NCBI GenBank assembly: GCA_034336665.1
Contig: CM067566.1
Coordinates: forward strand, 28,984,330-29,048,329
Source of the DNA: Luscinia megarhynchos
Lineage: Eukaryota > Chordata > Aves > Passeriformes > Turdidae
Length of the DNA stretch: 64,000 bases
Direction: 5' to 3'
Below are positions 25,701 through 37,700 of this stretch, piece by piece. The translations under genes and the position numbers were made by a program. The notes beneath the pieces are model-generated. The model was given only the letters and a program-made list of their open reading frames with translations. It did not search any database and was not told where the DNA came from. Numbering within the stretch: the first letter of the stretch is position 1; each line of letters opens with the position of its first letter.

Positions 25701-28700
25701 TCTCTCATTTTGAAAAAGGCCATTCCTGTTAATAAAGAATCGGATCCTGCCTGATGCTGTGGTCCTATCCTTTCCAGCTCTAACTGCTCAGCCACTTCTT
25801 GTAATCCACCCTGAAAAACAAAATACTTTTGTTAAATGCTGAAAAAAGTTAAATTAGAACATGGAAGAGCTGTATTTGGGAAAATATGTTACAGAGGCTA
25901 TACAACCTCAGGCATATTTTAATACCTGCACAGTGGCTGAAACAGACATTATACTAGATAAATGCATATCAGGAGAATCAAACTTTGATACTAATCAAAA
26001 GTATTAATATTCTCTGTAAGTATTGACTAAATAAAGCTGTATCTGCAACCAAGAAAACTAGTACTCCTTATGTTCCAGCTTCTCCAGTAACCAGATGTCA
26101 TTACTTAACAATTCCTTCAAGATGACTGTTGATATAATGCTTTAAAAGGACAGACTACCGAGAGGCTGTAGAGAATACACCAAAGCTGCAAATCTCTCTT
26201 CTCTAAAAGGTAAAACTTCTTCAGTTTTGAAGGAAATCTTCTCAATAAGCATACGTGAAAAATTATCTCCTTAACTGCAAAGTCATTAAATAAACATCAT
26301 TTTAGTGTCCTCTCCAAAACAGTAATAGCTTCCACATGTGAGAGCAAAGCTGTCAAAATTTTGGTTTGGTTTTACATAGATAACACTGATCAGCTGAAGG
26401 ACAGACATGTTATACTGTAACCACAATCTTTTAATGCTCTGAGCACATGATTGTACAGAGACTCTTTTTCTAATTCATTAAGCTTTATAAAGTCACTGGC
26501 AAGCACATGCACATTCTTAAAGATCTAGCAAGATTAACAAAAAACAATCTTTAGTGCTGTCATAAGCATTGAAAGGCAAAAATGTTGCACAGAGGCAATG
26601 CTTTAAAATAAATAATGTCTAGAGTTCACCTTCCCATGCACTCAATCTGTTTCAAGTACAGGAAGAGAAGAAATAAGAGGCAAAAGCATAACAGTCAAAA
26701 TTATAACTTATGGAGCTATAAAGGAACCCAAACTGAAAATCAGATCAAACATTATGAAAATTCCTGAGAATCTTATGGCAACATGCTTTGGGTCCAGGTT
26801 TTTGTTTAAAAAGATGGAAGCTTCAATAATAACATTCTCAAATAACATATACAAACTAACATGAAAACTAGTACTGCTATTCCTAATTTTAGTCTGTCTT
26901 GAGCAGCAGAAAAATACCTAACAATACCACTCCCCTCCACCACACTACCCTGACCCAGAAGCAAGCCCTTCCCCCATGCCTAAAAAATGATGTGAGGTGT
27001 CCCAGAATAACCTTCATGTCCCAGCCACACCCCATCCTGGCTACTGCAAGAGTTCACCCTGTCCTGACTAGAACCAGGACATTATCCATTTCTTTTTCTA
27101 TACTATCTATGTCATGTCCAAATCTTTTAACTTCCAACTACATACATATATTCACACACACAAGCACAGATATAATTTCTGTAGTCAATGGCCTTCCCTC
27201 TGAGATGTCTATTAATTTAAGTCCATTACTGTGGGTGTTATTTACCCTAGATGTCTTCCAGGGCAGGAGGACTGTCAGTTCATTGCAAGCTGCATCAGGA
27301 GCTCACAAGTGGTGTACATAGACCACTCCATACTCATTGGCCACTGTAGTTATGACATACATTGCAGCAGCATTCAACAACCATTATACAATTCAACATT
27401 ACAAACTGTTCTTACCCAAAAAATCAAATCCCCTTGCAGTACACATCATCATGTTTCCCCATCCTTCTGTGGGGAATATGTACTCAGGTCCTTGAGAAAA
27501 ATCTCACAGATGGGTTTGCCTTTGCTTAAGGCAGGACTCATCCAAACTGTCTTCCCTAACATGTTGCTCATATGCACAATGGGGATTTATCCCCTTCTGT
27601 GGTATGTGGAGGTTTTGATTGGGCAAGGCCAGCTCAGTTGGTGGAACCTCAGATGTTAAGTAAGCAGACGGCCTCTGCTTAACGTAGAACCCACTGTTAG
27701 AAGGTCCATCACCCATTGCTTTCAATGTTTTTAACAGTCCACTGTACCATCTAATTTCCCCAGAGGCTGGTGCATGATAGGGAATATGATGCATCTACTT
27801 CATACCATGCTCTCTGGCCCAGGTGTCTACAAAGCTATTTCTAAAGTCGGCACAGTCCACTTACTCCACATGCCATCAGTGGCATGATGGGTGCAAGGGA
27901 CTTTCCCTTCAAACATCCAGACCAGCACTGGTAGTTGGGGTGCCAAAAGGAACTGTCCTTTGGTGCCAATCACTTCTGAGGCAGCTCAAACCCCTCTATA
28001 AATGCCAAGATCTCTTCTTCAACTGGGGCACAGCAGGCCTCAGATCCTTTGTACCCCAGCTCCAGAACCCAGAGGTCAGCCTCAAGTCTCTCCAGGTAGC
28101 TTCTGACAGAGGCTTCAGGAAGGCCTTTCTCCCCAGCTGCCATGTAGAGCACATATGTCACACCTTGTCTGGTGTGAAACACCAGATTGACCCAAGGGCT
28201 ACTGGAAGAACAATCTCTCATTTAATTTGTTCAAAAGCTTGATTTTTTTCAGGACTTTAAATCATTCTTCTCACTTGATACAGAGGACTGATAATTTGAC
28301 TGTAATCTGGGATATGCATCCTCCAAACTCCAAACCTCCCCCCTAGGAAAGCCTGTGTTCCTTTCTTGCTGGTTGGTGGGGATCTAGCTGCTATGTTGTT
28401 GACCTAGAACCTAACAACATCTATCGTGCCATCTTCCTCCTAAAAACTGAATAACCTCAGCAGATCTTTTGACCTGACTTTGCTTTATGGCAAAACCAGC
28501 CTTCAGGATGATCTGGATTATTCTCTCCTCTTTCTCAAAAACCTCCTCTGCCGTGTTCCCCCATACAGTGATGTCATCAATGTACTGCAAGTCTTCTGGA
28601 GCCTTGCCCCTTTCCACTGCAGTCTGGATCAGTCCATGGCAAATGATGGGGCTTTGTTTCCACTCCTGGGGCAATTGGTCCCAGGTGTACTGGCTGCTCC

Positions 28701-31700
28701 TCCAGGTGAAGGCAAACTGTGGCCTGCACTCTGCTGCCAAAGGAATGGAAAAAAAATGCATTAGCAATATCAGTGGTGGTACTGAATTGGACTCCACTTC
28801 ATACTGAAGCTCTAGTAATCGGCATAGTGGCACATAGTGGTGGTGTAACTTCATTCAGGCCACGACAGTCCATTGTCAGTACAGGATTATTAAGGGGTGA
28901 GCAGGTCATGCCACTTCCTGGCTCTCCAGTTCACAAATCAGCTCACAGGTGGAGCCCATGGAGTACCCATTGGTGCTGTATTGTCGACAGTGCACTGTTG
29001 TGGTAGAGATTGGTACCCATTGTTCTCTGATCCTCAGCAGTCCCAAAGCAGAAGGGTCCTCTGAGAAACAAAGCAAGTTTTTCAGCTGTCTAATTTCCTC
29101 TGTCTCCACAGCAGTTATCCCAAAAGCCCAATGATGCCCTTTTGAGTCCTGCAGTAATCTATGCCAGGGACACACAGAGGCTCTGTGTATTTCAATAGCA
29201 GAGACTCCAGTCCATACTGGTGGGGCATGGGACATCTCTCCAGTTTGCTTGAGTCTTTTGAATCTGTCTGCAGTCTTGGAAAACTCTTTCCACAGCCGAG
29301 GAGAAAGTTGGTAAGGGGAAAAGAGATGATCTTCATATTACTGAAGTCTGTCACCTGGAGAACTGTTTTTTCTCCTTTGATTGACATCAATGCCAACAAG
29401 TTGATGAATGACAATGGTGTGCTCCATTCAACTTCTGCCACATGGATTGTGTACAATAGACCTTATCTGGATCTACAGGGGACTTCTTGTTATTTGAATT
29501 CTTACAGATTCCCTCTAGCACAACTAATTCTCTCAGGTACTGGACATCTTTCTCCATGGCGTTGCATCTGCTTGGGCACACCACTGTATCATCCATGAGA
29601 AAATACCTTTCTCTAAGACTTGACAGGAGTTGCCTCCAGAAGCTAAGAGTTTCTGTCCTCTTCCCAAATCCCCATCAGGATAGGGACACCAGATGCTTGG
29701 CTTCACTACCATCTGATTTCATACTGTGGGCCATGACATTGCAGTATCAGAGCAGCCAGCTCATCCAGGGCTTTCATAACTGGCAGCTGAAATCTTTTCA
29801 CTTAGCTCACCCAAGGATAGGAATTTAGTGATTCTCTCTGGCCCTGCCTCTTCCTCCTATCGTGAGAGCTCCACCACTTCTTTATTCCTCACTATGTAAA
29901 CTGACTTGGTCTTGGATCTCTTCTTCCGTGTAGGTGTGATTGTTACTGACGTGAGTTATTCTTCCAGTTTGGCTGCAGTTTGAGTGGTCACAGCACCTGT
30001 TGATCTGCTTTCTTTCTCTCTTAGGGTTCTGTCTAGCATTGGACTGTGTCCACTAAAGAGTGCCAGGGCTCAGCACACTTCAGTAAGCTGATTCTTTATG
30101 GAGTTGCTACAGCATTCTTCTTGCAAATATTGTCACTTTATCAAGGTCCTGTAGTGATACTCTCAAAACACTGGAAGAGAGAATTTTCAAAAAAAATGGC
30201 CCACGTTATCCCACATTCCCATGCTACCTATGTCTGTCCTCCCTCAGACAGATCTCTGATTAAACTTCCTAGAAATCTCTGTCCTGATTCTAGACATGGT
30301 GTTGACTGTACTAACTCTAAACATGGTGAAGACCACACTGAGCAGACGCAGCCAATATAGGAGCAAGAACACATCTTCCTTAACCAAAGGAAATTCAAAA
30401 TTCTCAAAAGCTATTCTAACAGCCCTGAAGGAGAAAAAGGTAGCAAAAAGCTGGGGAAAGCTATCCTCCCCTATTCTCCCCAGAGACTAGGTATGATTAG
30501 CAATGGACTCCCAGAGGTAGTGCCAAGGTAAGGGTAGGAGAGCAGCACTGAATATCCCAAATTATCCTCACTGCCTTTGATATTATCATGTCAAACACGA
30601 CTCCAGTTCATACAAACAACATACATCAAGCAAAGCAATCCTGACCTGAAAAACAGAACCCTGATGGGCACATAGCACATATACAGAAACATATACAGGG
30701 GTGGGTACCACACTCACACAAGCAGACCAAGCAACATTGTGACCATTGGCTCTGAATCTAATAGGACAAATGCTTAGATGAAATTTGTTTCCAATCCACT
30801 CTGATCAGATCTCAGCCCTTGATGCCCAACACTGGGTGCTAAGTAAGGCTGTCATGGTTTAGGAATGGTATTCTCCAAGTTAGCATTTCCACTAAAAGCA
30901 CTCCAAACTACACTGCTGCTCATTCACTCCTCCCTCTCCCTGCCCTCTTCTGTGGCGGACTGGAAAGGAGAACTGAAGGCACAGAAAGTGAGGATCAAGG
31001 GTTGAAATATGAACCATTTACTGGAAAACAGCAGTGAGATAAGAAAACAAATAGAAATAGCAACAATACTAATGATAGAGTGTGCAAGAAAAGAAACACT
31101 ACAGCTCACCCACAGAAACACCAACAATAATACCTGACCACTCCCTCCACCACACCACCCTGACCTAGCAAGCCCTTTCCCCAGGCCCAGAAAATGATGT
31201 GAGGTGTCACAGAATAACTTCCATGTCCTAGCCATACCCCCTCCTGGCTACTGCAAAAATTCACCCTGTCCTGGATAGAACCAGAACAGAAAATTATTAG
31301 ACTATTATCTTTCAGGTAAGACTTTTGCACTCCAGATAGGTATCCTTCACTCTTGGAGAAGGACAAATTCTTCCCAAATTTTCAGAATATCAACCTTCCA
31401 AGAAAAAGGCCACTGATAATCACACAACCATGGTCAACAACAAATCCACTTCAAACTCTCATTTCACAGCACAGTCACAGAGCTTAATGTTCTGTACAAA
31501 TCCCAAATAAAAAGAGAGTTTCCAATGAATTCTACCAATCTACATTACCTAGGATTGCCACTACTATCAAAAGGTTTGGAATTGTCTACATGCTTTTTAG
31601 ACTGTAAGCATGAGTTTAACCTATAATAGATTAATATCTCAAGTCAGCTCTCAATCTGCATGCCAGTAAAGTCATAATAACAGACTGTAAATTCACAGAT

Positions 31701-34700
31701 CACTTAACTTCCACAAAAAAAGCATCAAACAGATTTCCAGTTCTGAAGCCTAGTTCTCTTTCCAATGCCAAGAATCTTTTTTGGGTGTGTGGGGGCAGAG
31801 AGTGGGGGACCTACAGCAGATCAGTGACTATATCATACAAAAAATAACTTAGACAAGTAAAAAAAAGACAACTGCACAGCTGTTCAATTCACTGCAATTT
31901 AATAAAGATCAAAAGTGACACACATTTGGAGACAGCACATGCATTTTTAGAGTCACAACACTAAATGTTTAGCAATTTGTTTCAGGTAGCTTCTCTCAGT
32001 ACAATTCAAGTTCACCATCATTTCATCCCTGGTAAATTTGGGGGGGTAAGATAGTCCATTTCCCTTCCCCTGCTGTCACTATCAGATTGTAGATTAGGTG
32101 ATTGGATCAAAATTTACTGCAGGAAAGCTGACCTACATGTTCAGCTCTGAAAAAAAAAAATCACCCCTGTTCTCATGGTTTGCCAAAATAAAACGTGTTA
32201 AGGTTTTTCTTGTCTTCCAAAAAAAATTTAGTGTCTCTAAACAATGCAGGTTACACACAACTATACCTTAATTATGCCAGAAACTACAATACCCTCTTTC
32301 CCAAGCCCACTGGGAATGTCACCTCTGAACAGTGACATGGAACATCAATTTGTCACCTTTTCTATGTCACTAAATTTAGAATATACATTCTGTTCTTGCA
32401 AAGCGTGTCACCAGATAGGCACCAGATGCTCTACTTTGCTTCACCAGGAGTGAGAAAAAGAGGACCTTCTGGGGTAGGCTCTTCCCCACCCCTAATTTAA
32501 GACTCCTGAAGTTTAGAGCATTTAATTTTTATTCCTGGCCTCTGTGGACAAAAAGTGTTTCTAAGATGTTCCCTAATACACAGCCATTTGTCCAGATGAT
32601 TATACCAGTAACAATTGCATACAAACACAGGTAACTATACTTTTCTTGCTAACTGGAAGGGTGATCTACATTTTCAACATTAATTTGATTAACAAAGGAT
32701 TCACACAATTTACTTCCCACAAAAGTAGGATACTACTCAAAGTGACACATTTCGCTAGCTCATCTCAGAAAGAACAGAAGTCTATAAACAGCACACAGAT
32801 CAGTAGCTCAGCATCATGAACTGGCAAGCCATTCCTTAGTTAGGATTTGCTGTTTCTAAGGTGAGTGTTCTCTTCTTCCTGCAGGTTTTCATCAAGAAAT
32901 CCTAGAGAGTTAAATTACTTTCCATAAAAGCAACAAATCTTCAATTGCCTCAGATGAGTGAGGCACCTCACTTCAGCAGCAGTCCAGCTCTTTGGCAAGT
33001 AAAGCTGTTAACAGTGCCTTTAGTATCTATCTTTCACTTGCTGTCTTCCCCTTCACACACTTAGCTCCAGTTCCCACTCGTTCTCCAGTCCAATAAGGAA
33101 TCCAAATTTTATGCTTGATAGAGTAAGCCAATTAGTAGCCCTGCTGGCCTGATATGAGAGATTAGTTTCTAGTTCATTTTTTTCCCTAGAAGTCACATGT
33201 TGCCCTGAACATATGTTGTTATTTATCTTTGCTTATGGGGCCATCTGAAACATTCTTCACTTCGTTTCTCTTCCCAAGACCTTTCCACATCATCTTCTTG
33301 CAAGTACCTCTGCCTAGATGACTGCAGTCATTTAGTGCACTGCACAATGAAGAAATAAGAGTATGAGACCCATCAATTCTTATGGCTAAGGAAATGAAGA
33401 ATTAATTCCAAACACAGGTTTATCATCTATCAACAAAGTATTGTAAATACAGTTTCAATGACATTTTTAACTGGTAAGCAGTTATAAAAACTGATTTGTG
33501 CTCTTGCCTGCTGCTAATAATGCCTTTAATACTAAATATATAAAGCTTGAGATAACAATGCTTAATATGCACCATCAAAGCAAAAGCAGACAATAAAAAT
33601 AGATAAAGTATTTTTAAGCATGATGTACTCTGTCTCCAAATGCAAAATTTTTTCCAAACCATTAACAGATTACTTACCTTCAGATTTTTGCAACTCTTCA
33701 TGAGATATTTTACATCATAGATGACAGGGAAAAACAACCGCAGTATCTCAAAGAAGTCCAGCTCTTCCTCAGGCAAATTGGAGTTTGTCAGGATCTTGAT
33801 CAGATAACCAAAGTCATATCCACTGCAAATTAATAACAAAAACAATATAAGCAAGTGACTTAGAAGCATCCTTCTCACTTCCAACATCAAGACTCCACTG
33901 CACATTGACAGGATATTCTGCTTAAATTCAATGCAATTAACTTCTATGAAAGTTATGCAACTTCTATGAAAAAACCCTAAACTTTAACATAAATGGCCCC
34001 ATTGCAGATTCCAGAGAAAACATTTTAATTTAGTCTGAGTGAGGCCAAGTGAAGATGCAAAAAGATCTGCCTACAGGAGTTTCTCAAATCTCGAAATAAG
34101 GTAGGACTGCTGGGTCTTCATCTGATAAAAAGAACTTCCACCAGAAAGACTCCTAAGCTGGTTTCTTTCACATAGAGTCGAGTTTCTCACTACAAACTTA
34201 GACAGATAGAGACTTCTACATTTCTCAAAATCCAAAAGATTAATGAGTTTCCAGAGCCAATGCATGTGTATGCCTGGAGGAAAGTCTAACCCTCAGCAAC
34301 AAAGAAGAGGAATTGTCTTTCAACTTTTCCAATTAAATCAGCACACAGACAAGTAAAAATTTTAATAGCTTGTAGACTATTACTCTCTCTGGAGGCAACA
34401 ACAGACTAAGCTGGAAAAATTTTTTTGTGTACCTGTAAGTCTGCAGGAGGCAGCAAGATAACTGAGCAGTGCTTACTCGTTAGAAGAAATTATATTATTA
34501 TATTATTATAATGCGTATATAATACAATATACATATATATATATATACATATATATATAATTATTATCATGTGTATGTGGTAGAGAGAAGAGTTTGGGAA
34601 GGCTTCCTCCTCCATAACTTGATTGAATGAAGAAGAGGTAAGAATGAGGCGTGGCAGTAATGGGGAAACTGTATTTTTATAAAGAGTTATGAAGAGGAAG

Positions 34701-37700
34701 GAAGAGGGTTAAGCACAGGAAAGACAGCTGTCAGGTATTAATGCAGGACTGAACACCACAACAAAAAGCAGTGATGACAAGTTATGCTTTTGCCTAGGAG
34801 GGCAGTGATTATAAACCAGATTAGTGATGAGCTGACCATGAAACTCATCTATTCTGATCCCTTGTACTTGCAGGACCTGTTTATGCACTAAACTGAATGG
34901 AGGAACAACACTTTCTCTTCCATGTTATCAAGTTTGCATTGAACCAGATAATTTCAAAACACACAGTAGGGCTGCCTCTACTGAAGGCTTTATCAGTTTT
35001 GCTATTCAAGGAACTTCAGCGTAGAGCTGAGGGATGACTCAAGTGAGCAGGTAGCTAGCACAAACTCTGAATTTCTAGCTTAAGACTTTGTGCTCATTCT
35101 CAATTACACAAGGGTCATACTCAAAACCAAAAATTTTTCAATTTGGTAAATAAGACAGGATCTTAAACTGTGAGATAAGCAATAAAAAGGACAAATTGGT
35201 TAAGAGCACAAGACCACTGATCCTGCAGATATTTAGGATCCATAAAGAATGGTGATGTAGGCTCAAGGCTTCATCTTGCACACTCAATGTAAATAAGCTT
35301 ACTTTTGTATACAATAAGGTTATCTCTGTCATCTTTTTACTATGAGTTTCTAGACAGAGGGTAGAAAAACCTTGAACGTACTGGGGTAAATAGACTGTTT
35401 GCTTCATGTCCATGATTGCAAGATATATAATAGTTATAGACTATTGCCCATCTCCCATGGGGGTTTCCAATGCTCTAAGCAGAAATTTCATGTTGAACAA
35501 ATCCTGTACTGCATCTGGTACTTTGAAGCTGTGCTGGCTAGCCTCCAATCTCCACAGCAACAGCCACCGGCCAGGGAGCAAAGGAGCCAAAGATAAAGAA
35601 GGATTTCAGTTGACTCTTACAAAGTAAAAACTGTAGTAAACTTGGCAAAACAGCAGTCTGAAAGTCTAATTTTATTAGATCATTTGAGGGGGAAGGGAAG
35701 TGGTGGGAAAGCCCATATCAGCATAAAGCCCTCTAACAGAAGAAAAGAAAAAGCCACATTAGCAAAAAAGGCTGTTCAAAAAGACACAACAAACACTGTT
35801 CAGGATTATGGAGACTTACTCCTTTAGAGTCTACAGTTTATTAACTCACTGGATTTCTGACAATGATCGTCCTCAAGGCTCAAATATAACAGTCATATTA
35901 AAACTTTTAAAGTGAAAAAAACATATTTGTGCTACCCCTCTTCAAAATAAAGCTTTTTTGACTTGTCTTCAAAAGAAAACGTATATGAATAAAATAATAA
36001 AAAACAGGTACTCTCGAACACTTCTAATTTCTTTAAAGAAGGAAGCACTTCAAGAAAAGTCAAAATTCCTTTACTATTCATATTGAGAGTGAACAAGCTA
36101 TTACAAATACCAATTTTGATTGAGAATTACACATTTTTTTCACTTGGAGATCGTAGCAGATCCAAGCTTACAGACATAAAACCTGTCACTCCAAGATTAA
36201 AACAGATCCAGTAAAACAAATTTTGAGTGGCCACTGCTGAATGCTAAGAGAAGGCAAAGAAAGTCCATAGTGAGCAATTATTTAATTACCTGCTCATTAA
36301 AGACATTTTCTTCTAATCTTTTAACAGTGATTAGTGGGGTTGGTTTATACCCTGAAGCACACAGGCTTCCTTGCCTTAAAAAACTTGCATAATTTCTAAT
36401 ATAATCACCTGGAATTTCTTAGCATAGCAAGCCACAATCCACGGAGCTATATAGCACAAGCACTCCCTCTTACAGACATTTGTTTTGTTTTTTCACTGAA
36501 CATGGATAGCTCTAGGCAACAAGACAAGAGTACATGCCCCTACTTCTTTCCCTTATGATCAAGAAAAAATTCAGACAGCCAATTAACAATGAATTCTACT
36601 CAAGCACCAAGCCTCTGAAATAAATCAAAACTTGCAAGAGCTGAGAAAGCTTTAGCTCATTTTATAACACTAACAGAAATAAGCCAACAGATTAAATTTT
36701 CCTAAAATCAGTTAGACACAAATGATTATTTAAACACATTAGCTTGGAACTTTGCAGCAGCCCAACATCTGGGCTTTTGTTTTCAAAAAAGCATGTTTTC
36801 ACAGACCCTCCAAGGGCAGACAAAGGAGGCTGCACACAAGCAGACACTCAAAGCTTCAGCAGAGCAGACAACTGAACATCCACAATATCAGCATTTGAGC
36901 TGTTCCTTCCTAACTTGTTAGACTGTCAAGCACTCACAGCATTTTTGACTGTGACAAAAATCACAAACTCAGGGCTTCCCCTCCTCTCTCAATGACTCAA
37001 ATACATTTTAGCGTGAATGCAACACGCAAGATTTGATGTAGTTGTCTATGAAATTGCAACACACAAGAATTGGTGATGGTGCAAATATTTCTTCACTTAT
37101 ATCAGACAGAGCTGTGCGTCCACACAGACTTGCCAACATGTCAGGATGCCAAGGCAGCTACACCAAATGCAGAGATAAAAAGCACACAAAGAGAACTATT
37201 TGAGAAGAGCTCTGAAATGAACTGCATAAAAGTTCAACGAAATCCAAGACTAGAAAATGAAAACCAAACCTTAACTTCATACTCTTGAGAAAGGAGTGAT
37301 TCCCTTCTCCCACTTACCGTGGGACTCAAATTTTAAGAGTTAGTAGTAATTTAAGCATTTTAAGGAAACAGAGGCAACAGCAGTCAGCAACCACCAAGCA
37401 CAGCTTTATCAGCTGTCAAAGAACTACTGCATGGAAGAGTCTAAGTGGAACAAATTTTTAACTGAGCATCCTGCTGCATAAGTTTGCACTGATAGCCCAT
37501 AATCACAGTCAAAGATATATTGAGAAACAGCTGTTCACTATTCTTTGTGGCACATTTTATATGACCCGTGCTCGTTTATAGTTTTGCGTAATTTTGGTTT
37601 CCTCAGAATTTAACCCATTCGCTCCAAGGTTTTGTGCTCAAGATAATATCAACAAGGTCCAAAAAAGCACAACAGCTTTAAACACTCTAATAATCAAGTG

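Larger units (their letters stand above)
26911..31288 (-). mobile_element. Decayed ERV-L-like endogenous retrovirus, env not seen
   Basis: Provirus relic of about 4.4 kb lying on the minus strand. In element order: 5' LTR (31288-30850), degenerate primer-binding site (30841-30824), a gag-to-protease stretch with no open frame (about 30820-29460), reverse transcriptase fragments in shifted frames (about 29460-28400) with the polymerase YIDD motif at 28584-28573, RNase H-like remains (about 28220-27970), an integrase-like piece (27794-27504), and a truncated 3' LTR (27081-26911). No env-like frame was found. The pol wording and LTR type resemble avian ERV-L (class III) elements; family assignment comes from recognition, not a search. 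Every frame is broken by stops and shifts, so it cannot be functional. Confidence 0.85.
25811..33677 (-). other. CNOT7: CNOT7 intron 5
   Basis: Intron of 7.9 kb between the exon ending SCKNLK (donor GTAAGT at 33677) and the exon starting GGLQEVAEQ (acceptor at 25811). It holds the sense-oriented endogenous retrovirus at 26911-31288. The remaining parts (25811-26910 and 31289-33677) show nothing recognisable. Confidence 0.85.

Noticed and set aside
27231..27659. 142-codon plus-strand frame, and similar plus-strand frames between 27.2 and 29.6 kb
   Set aside because: They are antisense shadows of the decayed retroviral pol region on the minus strand.
33423..33905. 160-codon minus-strand frame as a separate small gene
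   Set aside because: Its middle is CNOT7 coding exon 4 (33822-33678); both ends are intron read-through beyond clear splice sites.
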